Part shown: piece after piece, positions 34,381 through 44,435 of the stretch
How the letters are laid out: the number at the start of each line of letters is the position of its first letter
Numbering within the stretch: position 1 is the first letter of the stretch
NCBI RefSeq assembly: GCF_012848175.1
Contig: NZ_CP051651.1
Location: forward strand, 4,657,501 to 4,721,500
Origin: Xanthomonas campestris pv. badrii
GTDB lineage: Bacteria; Pseudomonadota; Gammaproteobacteria; Xanthomonadales; Xanthomonadaceae
Direction of reading: 5' to 3'
DNA: 64,000 nucleotides
Translations under genes and position numbers: made by a program
The notes under the pieces: model-generated
What the model was told of the DNA's origin: nothing
The model's input: the letters and a program-made list of their open reading frames with translations, nothing else
The model's database searches: none

Positions 34381-35790
34381 ATGTCCGTGGAAAATGTTGA
34401 AAAGCTGATCAAGGACAACAAGGTCGAGTTCGTCGACCTGCGCTTCGTCGATATGCGTGGCGTGCAGCAGCACGTGACCTTTCCGGCCAACATCATCGAG
34501 CCGGCGCTGTTCGAAGAAGGCAAGATGTTCGATGGCAGCTCGATCGCGGGTTGGAAGGGCATCAACGAGTCGGACATGGTGCTGCTTCCGGACGCCGGTA
34601 CCGCCTACCTGGATCCGTTCTTCGCCGATCCGACCGTGGTGCTGACCTGCGACATCCTCGACCCGGCCACCATGCAGAGCTATGCGCGCGACCCGCGCGG
34701 GATTGCAAAACGCGCCGAGGCCTATCTGAAGTCCTCCGGCATCGCCGACCAGGCCTTCTTCGGTCCCGAGCCGGAATTCTTCATCTTCGATTCGGTGCGC
34801 TTTGCCAACGACATGGGCCACACCTTCTTCCAAGTGGGTTCTGAAGAAGCGGCCTGGAACACCGGCGCCAAGTACGACGGCGGCAACAGCGGCTACCGTC
34901 CGGGCGTGAAGGGCGGCTACTTCCCGGTCCCGCCGACCGACACCCTGCACGACCTGCGTGCGGAAATGATCAAGACCCTGGAGCAGGTCGGCATCGAGAC
35001 CGAGGTGCACCACCACGAGGTGGCCACCGCCGGCCAGTGCGAGATCGGCACCAAGTTCTCCTCGCTGGTGCAGAAGGCCGACGAGCTGCTGACGATGAAG
35101 TACATCATCAAGAACGTCGCCTACCGCAACGGCAAGACCGCCACCTTCATGCCCAAGCCGATCGTCGGCGACAACGGCAGCGGCATGCACGTGCACCAGT
35201 CGCTGGCCAAGGGGGGCGCCAACCTGTTCTCCGGCGACGGCTACGGCGGCCTGTCGCAGCTGGCGCTGTGGTACATCGGCGGCATCTTCAAGCACGCCCG
35301 TGCCATCAACGCGTTCGCCAACTCCGGCACCAACAGCTACAAGCGCCTGGTGCCGGGCTTCGAAGCACCGGTGATGCTGGCCTATTCGGCACGTAACCGC
35401 TCGGCCTCGTGCCGCATTCCGTGGGTGTCCAACCCGAAGGCGCGCCGTATCGAAATGCGCTTCCCCGATCCGTTGCAGTCCGGCTACCTGACCTTCACTG
35501 CGCTGATGATGGCCGGCCTGGACGGCATCAAGAACCAGATCGACCCGGGTGCACCGAGCGACAAGGACCTGTACGACCTGCCGCCGGAAGAAGAGAAGCT
35601 GATCCCGCAGGTGTGCTCCAGCCTGGATCAGGCCCTGGAAGCGCTGGACAAGGACCGCGAGTTCCTCAAGGCCGGCGGCGTGATGAGCGACGACTTCATC
35701 GACGGCTACATCGCGCTGAAGATGCAGGAAGTGACCAAGTTCCGTGCGGCAACGCATCCGTTGGAATACCAGCTGTACTACGGCAACTGA
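34381..35790 (+). CDS. glnA: Type I glutamine synthetase
   Basis: The 469-residue protein is the standard GSI-beta length. Seen are the N-terminal beta-Grasp region ([19 protein letters not shown]), the latch/active-site loop FDGSSIAGW, the metal/glutamate block [35 protein letters not shown], and the adenylylation loop [10 protein letters not shown] with the target Tyr near residue 398. It makes glutamine from glutamate, ammonia and ATP, and its activity is probably switched by GlnE adenylylation. Two NtrC boxes and a sigma-54 promoter precede it. A hairpin follows before glnK. Confidence 0.98.
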   Translation: MSVENVEKLIKDNKVEFVDLRFVDMRGVQQHVTFPANIIEPALFEEGKMFDGSSIAGWKGINESDMVLLPDAGTAYLDPFFADPTVVLTCDILDPATMQSYARDPRGIAKRAEAYLKSSGIADQAFFGPEPEFFIFDSVRFANDMGHTFFQVGSEEAAWNTGAKYDGGNSGYRPGVKGGYFPVPPTDTLHDLRAEMIKTLEQVGIETEVHHHEVATAGQCEIGTKFSSLVQKADELLTMKYIIKNVAYRNGKTATFMPKPIVGDNGSGMHVHQSLAKGGANLFSGDGYGGLSQLALWYIGGIFKHARAINAFANSGTNSYKRLVPGFEAPVMLAYSARNRSASCRIPWVSNPKARRIEMRFPDPLQSGYLTFTALMMAGLDGIKNQIDPGAPSDKDLYDLPPEEEKLIPQVCSSLDQALEALDKDREFLKAGGVMSDDFIDGYIALKMQEVTKFRAATHPLEYQLYYGN

Positions 35791-35800
35791 GTTCCACCGC

Positions 35801-35840
35801 GGTGATGGCGGAGGCCCCCCCTCCCACCTCCGCCATCGCC
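35801..35840 (+). terminator. Hairpin after glnA
   Basis: GGTGATGGCGGAGG pairs with CCTCCGCCATCGCC around a 12-base C-rich loop, a stem of 14 pairs beginning 11 bases after the stop codon. A T-run is absent, so it may stabilise the glnA mRNA end or attenuate readthrough into glnK. A second 9-base stem (CTCCACGGC/GCCGTGGAG) lies at 35855-35876. Confidence 0.6.
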
Positions 35841-36009
35841 GCACATGTTTGACGCTCCACGGCACCGGCCGTGGAGTGAGGGGAACGAGAGAGCACACAG
35901 TTCGCGGCGCGCGGGCCTGACCTCTCCCACGCGGCAGATGCATCGCATCGGCCGAGGTCTGCGCGATCTGCGAACGATTGGATGCCGGGGTTGGCATCCA
36001 GGTGACTGA

Positions 36010-36402
<393 letters not shown>

Positions 36403-36424
36403 GTCCACCCCCTCCGGAGTTCGT

Positions 36425-37867
36425 ATGAAGACACCTCTGTTTGCCGGGTGGAAAGCCCGGTTCTATAGCGTGTGCATGCTGATGCTGTTCAGCGCGCTGA
36501 TGGTGGGCGGCCTGGGCAGCGCGCACGCGCAGTCCACCCCGCAGGTCACTGCGCTCCCGACCGAGCCGGTCACCACCGAGCCGCTGCCGTCAGCGCAACC
36601 TGCCCCCGCGCCGGTGGCTGCCGCCGAGGCCGCACCGGTGGTCGACAAGGGCGACGTCGCCTGGATGCTGACCTCCACCCTGCTGGTGCTGATGATGGTG
36701 GTGCCGGGCCTGGCGCTGTTCTACGGCGGCATGGTGCGCGCCAAGAATGTGTTGTCGGTGCTGATCCAGGTCGCCACGGTCTTTTCGCTGCTGACCATCC
36801 TGTGGGTGCTGTACGGCTACAGCCTGGCGTTCTCCGGCGAAGGCGCGTGGATCGGCAATCTGGACAAGGCGCTGCTCAAGGGCGTAACCATCGAGACCCT
36901 GTCGGCCACCTTCACCAAGGGCGTGAGCCTGCCGGAATACGTGTTCGTCGCCTTCCAGGCCACCTTTGCCGGCATCACCGGCGCGCTGATCGTCGGCGCC
37001 TTTGCCGAACGCGCCAAGTTCGCCGCGGTGCTGCTGTTCTCGGTGATCTGGTTCACCTTCGGCTACCTGCCGCTGGCGCACATGGTTTGGGCCACCGGTG
37101 GCTATCTGTTCGGGCTGGGCGCGCTGGATTTCGCCGGCGGCACGGTGGTGCATATCAACGCCGGTATCGCCGGCCTGGTGGGCGCCTACTTCGTCGGCAA
37201 GCGCGCCGGGCTGGGGCGTGAGGCGATCAAGCCGCACAACGTGACCCTGACCTTCGTGGGTGCCTCGTTGCTGTGGGTGGGCTGGTTCGGCTTCAACGCC
37301 GGTTCCAACCTGGAAGCCAATGCCGGTGCGGCGCTCGCCTTCCTCAACACCTTGCTGGCCACCGCGGCCGCCATCCTGGGCTGGTCGCTCACCGAGAAGA
37401 TCATCAAGGGCAAGTCGTCCGCCCTGGGCGTGGCCTCGGGCATGGTCGCCGGCCTGGTCGGCATCACCCCGGCCTGCGGCACCGTGGGTCCGTTCGGTGC
37501 GATCTTCATTGGTTTGGCGGCCGGCGTGCTGTGCGTGTGGGGCGTCACCGGTCTGAAGCGCCTGCTCGGTGCCGACGACAGCCTGGACGTGTTCGGCGTG
37601 CATGGCCTGGGCGGCATCATCGGCGCGATCCTCACCGGCGTGTTCTCGGCGGCCTCGCTGGGCGGCCAGAAGGGCGGCGATTACGACATCGTGCACCAGG
37701 TCGCTATCCAGGCCCTGGGCGTGGGCATCACCGTGGGCTGGATCGGCGTGGTGTCGGTGGTGGGCTTTGTGGTGGCCAAGCTGGTGTTCGGCCTGCGCGT
37801 CACCGAAGAAGCCGAGCGCGAGGGGTTGGACATCACCTCGCACGGCGAAGCCGCGTACGAGTCCTGA
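36425..37867 (+). CDS. amtB: Ammonium transporter AmtB
   Basis: The protein of about 480 residues from ATG 36425 has a signal peptide (ending SAHAQS) and a Pro/Ala/Thr-rich periplasmic segment before the first helix, longer than in E. coli. The transporter core follows: VPGLALFYGGMVRAKNVLS, VFVAFQATFAGITGALIVGA, FAGGTVVHINAGIAGLVGAY (containing one pore histidine), WFGFNAGSN, and FGVHGLGGIIGAIL (containing the second pore His). It imports ammonium and is blocked by GlnK under nitrogen excess. A terminator follows at 37908. Confidence 0.97.
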   Translation: MKTPLFAGWKARFYSVCMLMLFSALMVGGLGSAHAQSTPQVTALPTEPVTTEPLPSAQPAPAPVAAAEAAPVVDKGDVAWMLTSTLLVLMMVVPGLALFYGGMVRAKNVLSVLIQVATVFSLLTILWVLYGYSLAFSGEGAWIGNLDKALLKGVTIETLSATFTKGVSLPEYVFVAFQATFAGITGALIVGAFAERAKFAAVLLFSVIWFTFGYLPLAHMVWATGGYLFGLGALDFAGGTVVHINAGIAGLVGAYFVGKRAGLGREAIKPHNVTLTFVGASLLWVGWFGFNAGSNLEANAGAALAFLNTLLATAAAILGWSLTEKIIKGKSSALGVASGMVAGLVGITPACGTVGPFGAIFIGLAAGVLCVWGVTGLKRLLGADDSLDVFGVHGLGGIIGAILTGVFSAASLGGQKGGDYDIVHQVAIQALGVGITVGWIGVVSVVGFVVAKLVFGLRVTEEAEREGLDITSHGEAAYES

Positions 37868-37874
37868 GCATGCA

Positions 37875-37900
37875 CACCCGCGGCGACATCGCCGCGGGTG
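37875..37900 (+). other. Long perfect hairpin after amtB
   Basis: CACCCGCGGCGA faces TCGCCGCGGGTG with a two-base loop, a 12-pair perfect stem starting 8 bases after amtB. No T-run follows, so it may act with the terminator just downstream or protect the mRNA end. Confidence 0.6.
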
Positions 37901-37907
37901 GCGTAAC

Positions 37908-37943
37908 GACCGGCCGGCACGGCCTGTGCCGGGTCGGTTTTCT
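37908..37943 (+). terminator. Terminator of the glnK-amtB operon
   Basis: GACCGGCCGGCAC pairs with GTGCCGGGTCGG (one or two imperfect pairs) and is followed by TTTTCTT, an ordinary intrinsic terminator. The rest of the gap to ntrB, 37944-38118, shows no gene. Confidence 0.75.
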
Positions 37944-38118
37944 TCCGCGGTCGGTGCTGCCGCGGGTCCACTGCCAAGGTGCCTGCATGACCAGCCCCTC
38001 GCCCGTCACTATCGGCGCGGATGCGCGCCCGGTCGGCGCAGTGCACCGCCGACCGGCCTGGCAACCGTCTTCGACGCAAGCTTCGTCTGGCGCGCCAACC
38101 GCGCACGCCGATGCTGCT

Positions 38119-38135
38119 TGCACTAAATTGGTGCA
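38119..38135. promoter_or_regulatory. NtrC-binding site at the ntrB start
   Basis: TGCACTAAATTGGTGCA is a textbook NtrC palindrome. It ends directly before the ATG at 38136, or six bases before the alternative ATG 38142. Binding here would repress, matching autoregulation of ntrBC by NtrC known in enterobacteria. Confidence 0.85.
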
Positions 38136-39183
38136 ATGCGGATGACGACCTCCATCCCGTCGCTCGACAGCCTGGGCACCCCGGTGGCCTGGGCCGACCG
38201 CGAAGGCCGCGTGCTGGGCGTCAATCCGGCCTTCGCGCGCTGGCTCGGCGTCAGTGCCCGGCGACTGGTCGACCAGCCGTTGGCTGCGCTGGAAGTGCAG
38301 GGCGATGCGCTGGCGCGGTTCCTGCTCAACGACGAGCGCGACGTGCTGCGCCTGCATCGGCTGGCGCTGGGCCTGCCCAACGACGCCCCGCGGTTTGCCG
38401 AAGGCTGGCTGTCGCGGCTGGACGACGGTGGCTGGTTGCTGGAGACCCACCCGGTCGACGAATTTCCTGCGCTCGACCCCACCCATGCCCTGCCCAATGC
38501 CCTGAGCGCTGCGCTCAAGGGCCTGGCACACGAACTGCGTAACCCACTGGCCGGCCTGAAGGGTGCCGCGCAGCTGCTGGCGCGCCGCGCGGCCGGGCGC
38601 GACGAGGACGAGCGCGAACTGATCGAGCTGATCGGCACCGAGATCGAGCGCCTCAATACCTTGCTCGAACGCCTGCTGTCGCCCTCGCCCCTGCGCCCGC
38701 ACGATCGCCTCAACATCCATGTGGTGCTCGAACGGGTGCTGCGCCTGGCCGAGGCCGAAGGCGGCTGGTCGGTGCAGGTGCAGCGCGACTACGACCCCAG
38801 CATTCCGGACATCCTCGGCGATGTGGACCGGCTCACCCAGGCGGTGTGGAACCTGGTGCGCAACGCCTTCCAGGCCGGCGCCACCCGGGTGACCCTGCGC
38901 ACCCGCGTCGAACACGGCCAGCGCATCCGCGACCGCGTGCATGCGATGTCGCTGCGGCTGGAGATCATCGACGACGGCGGCGGCGTGCCCGAAGAGCTGG
39001 CCGAACACCTGTTCCTGCCGCTGGTCAGCGGCCGCGCCGAAGGCAGCGGGCTGGGCCTGGCGCTGGCCCAGCAGGTCTCGCGCGAACACCACGGCACGCT
39101 GACCTACCGCTCGCGTCCGGGCCATACCGTTTTCACCCTGCTGCTGCCCGAGCTGGCCGGCGATCACGACAAGGAGCATCTGC

Positions 39184-39191
<8 letters not shown>
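38136..39191 (+). CDS. glnL: Nitrogen regulation sensor histidine kinase NtrB (GlnL)
   Basis: The 351-residue protein (349 from ATG 38142) has an N-terminal PAS domain (GTPVAWADREGRVLGVNPAF) and the phosphoacceptor H-box LAHELRNPLAGLKGAAQLLA with His132. The ATPase follows, with an N-box (WNLVRNAFQAGA, where the usual NLxxNA is kept), G1 (IIDDGGGVPEE) and G2 (GRAEGSGLGLALAQQV). It phosphorylates NtrC when nitrogen is scarce and is controlled by P-II. No membrane segment is present, as expected for the cytosolic NtrB. The gene overlaps ntrC by eight bases and is preceded by an NtrC box, so the pair is autoregulated. Confidence 0.95.
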
Positions 39192-40608
<1,417 letters not shown>

Positions 40609-40623
40609 CTACCCGCATGCGCG

Positions 40624-41485
40624 GTCGAGCCCCTCTCCCGCCTGCGGGAGAGGGGTTGGGGTGAGGGGGAGTCTGCGAAGATCCGTACTGCCAGGTGTTG
40701 GAGCCAGGCAGCGAAACGGCGAGCTTGACGGGCATTCCTGCGGCAAGCGTGCATGAGCCTGCCGTTTTTGCTCGCACGCGCCACTGTGTCGATTATCTGG
40801 CGGTGCACGACGCCCCCATCCGCCCTTCGGGCACCTTCCCCCGCACGCGGGAGAAGGCAAGGCAGGCGGGCAAGGCAGACATCAACAGTCGCAGTCGAGC
40901 CCCTCTCCCGCCCGCGGGAGAGGGGTTGGGGTGAGGGGCGCCTGCGAAGATCCATCCTGCGCGCGCAGGTGTTGGAACCGGGCAGCGCGTCGGCGAGCAT
41001 GACAAGCCTGACGACGGTAAGCGTGTTTGCGCCCGCCGCTCTGCGCGCACGCGCCGCCGTCTCGATCATCTGCTGGCGCACGACGCCCCCATCCGCCCTT
41101 CGGGCACCTTCCCCCGCACGCGGGAGAAGGCAAGGCAGGCGGGCAAGGCAGGCATCAACAGTCGCAGTCGAGCCCCTCTCCCGCCCGCGGGAGAGGGGTT
41201 GGGGTGAGGGGCGCCTGCGAAGATCCGTCCTGCGCGCGCAGGTGTTGGAACCGGGCAGCGCGTCGGCGAGCATGACAAGCCTGACGACGGCAAGCGCGTT
41301 TGCGCCCGCCGCTCTGCGCGCACGCGCCGCCGTCTCGATCATCTGGCGGCGCACGACGCCCCCATCCGCCCTTCGGGCACCTTCCCCCGCACGCGGGAGA
41401 AGGCAAGGCAGGCGGGCAAGGCAGACATCAACAGTCGCAGTCGAGCCCCTCTCCCGCCTGCGGGAGAGGGGTTGGGGTGAGGGGC
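40624..41485. repeat. Tandem repeats of about 272 bp with nested palindromes
   Basis: The block starting GTCGAGCCCCTCTCCCGC occurs at 40624, 40895, 41167 and 41440, so three full units of 271-273 bases are followed by a partial one. Each has the palindrome CCCCTCTCCCGC/GCGGGAGAGGGG and, further on, CGCCCTTCGGGCACCTTCCC plus CGCGGGAGAAGG. Units 2 and 3 are nearly identical; unit 1 is more diverged (its segment 40670-40800 differs most). There is no convincing gene in the region of about 1 kb between ntrC and sodC; open frames on both strands simply repeat with the unit. Confidence 0.92.
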
Positions 41486-41608
41486 GCTTTTTGCACATAT
41501 CCCGGCTCGCAACACCAGCCCCGTAAACTACTTGGCTGCCCAAGCGCATTTCATGACATGTGAACATGCACCCGCATAGGTTCCCAACCTGATCAGGAGA
41601 ACAGCTCG

Positions 41609-42208
41609 ATGCGTTATCGGTCGTCCACGATCGTTGCCCTCACCGCTCTGGCGCTTGCCGCCTGCAGCAGCACGCCACCGGCGCCTCCCGCGCCGCCACC
41701 GGCTGCGCGTGTCGTGCCGGTGCGCCCGGTGCAACAGGCCGAAGCCGCGCTGGCCTCGGCCTCGGGCAGTCTGGTCAGCGGCCGGGTGGTGCTGGTGCCT
41801 GCGTTGCAGGGCATCCGTATCACCGGCACGGTCGGCGGGCTGCGTGCCGGTGCGGTGGCCGGCTTCCATGTCCATGAGCGCGGCGATTGCAGCGCCGCCG
41901 ATGCCAGCAGCGCCGGGGCGCATTTCAATCCCGCCGGGGCGCCGCACGGGCGGGCCGGCAACGGCGCGCATCACCTGGGCGATATGGACAACCTGCGCGC
42001 CGATGCCGACGGCGTCGCGCATCTGGACATGATTCTCTCCGGCATCAGCTTGGGCGACGGCGCGCCCAGCGACGTGGTCGGCAAGGCCCTGGTCGTGCAT
42101 GCCGATGCCGACGATTACCGCAGCCAGCCCAGCGGCAATGCCGGCGCACGCCTGGCCTGCGGCGTCATTCGCGTCACCCAGTGGCGTTCACCCCCTTCGC
42201 AGCCCTGA
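41609..42208 (+). CDS. sodC: Cu,Zn superoxide dismutase, lipoprotein copy 1
   Basis: The 199-residue protein starts MRYRSSTIVALTALALAACSS, a lipoprotein signal with Cys19. A Pro/Ala-rich linker precedes the domain. All metal ligands are in place: GFHVHERGDC (two Cu histidines and one disulfide Cys), AHFNP (bridging His), PHG and AHHLGD (Zn histidines and Asp), VVHADADDY (last Cu His), and ARLACGVI (second disulfide Cys). It converts superoxide to peroxide and oxygen at the envelope, a defence against plant or phagocyte oxidative bursts. A second sodC follows 46 bases downstream. A ribosome site (CAGGAG) precedes the ATG. Confidence 0.95.
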   Translation: MRYRSSTIVALTALALAACSSTPPAPPAPPPAARVVPVRPVQQAEAALASASGSLVSGRVVLVPALQGIRITGTVGGLRAGAVAGFHVHERGDCSAADASSAGAHFNPAGAPHGRAGNGAHHLGDMDNLRADADGVAHLDMILSGISLGDGAPSDVVGKALVVHADADDYRSQPSGNAGARLACGVIRVTQWRSPPSQP

Positions 42209-42254
42209 GTCGGGGCATCCACGGCCGTATCCGCGGTCTCTACAGGAGCTTTCC

Positions 42255-42902
42255 ATGCGCATTCTTCCCACCACGTTGTTTCTGGCCACCGCCCTGGCAT
42301 TGAGCGCATGCAAGCGCGAGGAGCCCGCACCGGCCGATCCCGCCCCCGCGCCGCAGGCAGGCACGCCGGCGGAAGCGGCGCATGGTGGCGAGCATGCCGC
42401 GGCCATGGTCACCGAAGCGGCGGCCACCACCACGGCCACCGCCGAGCTGAAGCCGACCAAGGGCAGCGAGGTCAAGGGCACGGTGACCTTCAAGACCGTG
42501 GACGGCGCGCTGCGCGTCACCGGCCAGCTCAGCGGGCTCAAGCCCAACAGCGAACACGGCTTCCATATCCATGAAAAGGGCGACTGCAGCGCGCCGGACG
42601 GCAGCAGTGCCGGCGGCCACTTCAATCCGGCCCAGTCCGACCACGGCAACGTCAGTTCCGACCCGCATCACGGCGGCGACATGCCCAACATCACCGCCGA
42701 CGCGCAAGGCAATGCCAGCATCGACGGGCCGGTATCGAGCAACGTCAATCTCGGCAAGGCCGACCAGTTCGACATCGCCGGCCATGCCGTGATCGTGCAT
42801 GCCGATGCCGACGACTACAAAACCCAGCCCACTGGCAATGCAGGTGGCCGCCTGGCTTGCGGGGTGATCACCACCGACAACGCGCAGGCCCCCACCAAGT
42901 AA
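42255..42902 (+). CDS. sodC: Cu,Zn superoxide dismutase, lipoprotein copy 2
   Basis: The 215-residue lipoprotein (signal MRILPTTLFLATALALSAC) carries a longer Ala/Glu/Pro/His-containing linker than copy 1, then the catalytic domain. Ligands are GFHIHEKGDC, GHFNP, DHG, PHHGGD and IVHADADDY, and the disulfide partner is RLACGVI, so it should be active. The domain closely matches copy 1 in order but not in detail, a tandem duplication that has diverged. The histidine-containing segment AAHGGEHAAAM in the linker could bind metal, a guess. An ATG with ribosome site AGGAG follows copy 1 directly, so the two are likely an operon. Confidence 0.95.
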   Translation: MRILPTTLFLATALALSACKREEPAPADPAPAPQAGTPAEAAHGGEHAAAMVTEAAATTTATAELKPTKGSEVKGTVTFKTVDGALRVTGQLSGLKPNSEHGFHIHEKGDCSAPDGSSAGGHFNPAQSDHGNVSSDPHHGGDMPNITADAQGNASIDGPVSSNVNLGKADQFDIAGHAVIVHADADDYKTQPTGNAGGRLACGVITTDNAQAPTK

Positions 42903-43028
42903 GACCGGCCATCGCGCCGCGGCCAGTGCCGCGGCGCGATGGCGACCACCGGTTGCATCGTGCCCGCGCCGCTCGCGTCAGGCGCGAGCAGGAACGTCGG
43001 ACCCCACGCATCCCCGCAACGCGTGCAC

Positions 43029-43466
43029 TCAGTAATTCGGCCACAAACCCGGCGTCGCCAGTTCGACCAGATGCTGGTCGGGGTCGCGGAAATAGAGGCT
43101 TTCACCGCCGCCCGGCCAGTGGGTGCGGCCTTCGATGGTCACCGCGCAGGCCTGCAGATGCGCCTCCCAGGCCGGCAATGCATCGGTAGCGATCGCCAGG
43201 GCGAAATGCAGGCGCCCCTGGCCGTCATGCGGTGGAATGGTGCCGCCGGGCAGGGTGACGGTGGTTGCGGTGCTGCCCTGCAGGAACAGCAGCAGGACCT
43301 GTCCCGGGGCGATTGCATAGGCAGCCATGCGTGTATCGCGGTGCATGGGCTGCAGGCCAAGCACCCGCGAGTAGAACGCGCAGGCACGCTCCAGATCCGC
43401 CACATACACGCCGGTTTCCAGCATGCCCTGCATGGCAGGGGGCGTGGAGTCCGGCGCCTGCGTCAT
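43029..43466 (-). CDS. VOC-family (glyoxalase/dioxygenase fold) protein
   Basis: The 145-residue single VOC domain has LETGVYVADLERACAFYSRV, LGLQPMHRD, a second half HFALAIATDALPAWEAHLQA, and the metal-region ESLYFRDPDQHLVELATPG. His and Glu ligand positions are present, so a metal site is plausible. The family includes glyoxalase I, fosfomycin resistance proteins and extradiol dioxygenases; this member cannot be assigned. The ATG at 43466 overlaps the stop of the upstream 294-residue gene, showing translational coupling. Confidence 0.85.
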   Translation of the reverse strand: MTQAPDSTPPAMQGMLETGVYVADLERACAFYSRVLGLQPMHRDTRMAAYAIAPGQVLLLFLQGSTATTVTLPGGTIPPHDGQGRLHFALAIATDALPAWEAHLQACAVTIEGRTHWPGGGESLYFRDPDQHLVELATPGLWPNY

Positions 43467-44347
43467 GCGGCCAACGCCTGCCGCGGATCCTGATCCGGCT
43501 CCACATGCACGTAGAGCACCGGTAGCCCGTGCGCCTCCAGCACCGCGGCCATCTGCCGCTGGCGCGAGAGGAATTGTTCGTAGACCCCACGCAGGCGCTC
43601 GCAGTGTTCGCGGTCGTGGGCGTAGTAATCGCACCAGCCGGCTGGATCGAACAGGGCAATGCGCACTTCGCCATCGACATAGCGCAGGACCGGTTCCGGC
43701 GCCTGCTCCAGCCACTCTTCGCTGGTGGGCGCGAGCAGGGCGGCTTCGATCAGCGGCCACAGCGGCGCCAGGCCCTGGTTGTCGTACTGCATCGACATCA
43801 TCGCCGCCAGATCGTGCGCGGTGAGATACCGGGCATGTTCGATGCGCGCGCCGAAGCTCTCCTGCGCCAGTAGCGCGGTATCGGCCTGGGCCATGCCCTG
43901 GGCCAGCAGCACCTCTTCCATCGCCTCGGCCACGGCGGCCACGATCTGTGGGGCGCCGGTGAGCAGGAACGGCAATACGCGCAGCCCGCCACCGGTGAGC
44001 TGCGCATCGGCCTGGAACGGCAGCGGAATCCCGCCCTGCGCATCGGCGCCGAAGGCCAGCACCCGCGGGCCCTGGTCGCGGCCCGGGGCGCGGGCATGCA
44101 GTTCTTCCAAGCGGCGGTGCAGCGGCCAGCCCGGCCGCAGCACTTCCGCCGGGTCGAAGTGCGCCATGGCCACGCTGAGCTCTAGTTCGCGCACCTCGGG
44201 GATCCACTGCGCCAGGTCGCGGCCAATCCGTTCGGCCAGCATGCCGGCTTGCTCGGGCGCCAGGGCGCCGCGCTCGGGGGCGGTGCCGCCGCTCAGTTCC
44301 AGCGCCATTACACCCATGGCGGTCACGCCGTGTTCGGTCTTGCTCAT
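43463..44347 (-). CDS. Unrecognised conserved-looking protein, about 294 residues
   Basis: The start at ATG 44347 (MSKTEHGVTAMGVMAL; an upstream in-frame ATG at 44368 is possible) gives a soluble, acidic protein with no signal peptide or helix hairpin. Blocks such as LRVLPFLLTGAPQIVAAVAE, YLTAHDLAAMMSMQYDNQGL, RYVDGEVRIALFDPAGW and HGLPVLYVHVEPDQDPRQ read as real protein, with codon use like the neighbours. I do not recognise the family. The overlap with the VOC gene (ATGA) means the two are made together and may act together. Confidence 0.7.
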   Translation of the reverse strand: MSKTEHGVTAMGVMALELSGGTAPERGALAPEQAGMLAERIGRDLAQWIPEVRELELSVAMAHFDPAEVLRPGWPLHRRLEELHARAPGRDQGPRVLAFGADAQGGIPLPFQADAQLTGGGLRVLPFLLTGAPQIVAAVAEAMEEVLLAQGMAQADTALLAQESFGARIEHARYLTAHDLAAMMSMQYDNQGLAPLWPLIEAALLAPTSEEWLEQAPEPVLRYVDGEVRIALFDPAGWCDYYAHDREHCERLRGVYEQFLSRQRQMAAVLEAHGLPVLYVHVEPDQDPRQALAA

Positions 44348-44435
44348 GATTCGCGGTTGGCCCATCACGGGGTCGAAGCTACACTGCGGCCATTATGCCT
44401 GCCGGCCCTGTGCAGGCCATGTCCCCGAGTCCTCC

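Noticed and set aside
40624..41485. CRISPR array
   Set aside because: The repeated unit is about 272 bases without short direct repeats and unique spacers, and no cas genes are near.
40690..41563. Open frames with repeated SRPRERGWGEG-like peptides between ntrC and sodC
   Set aside because: They repeat exactly with the DNA unit in several frames and lack ribosome sites.
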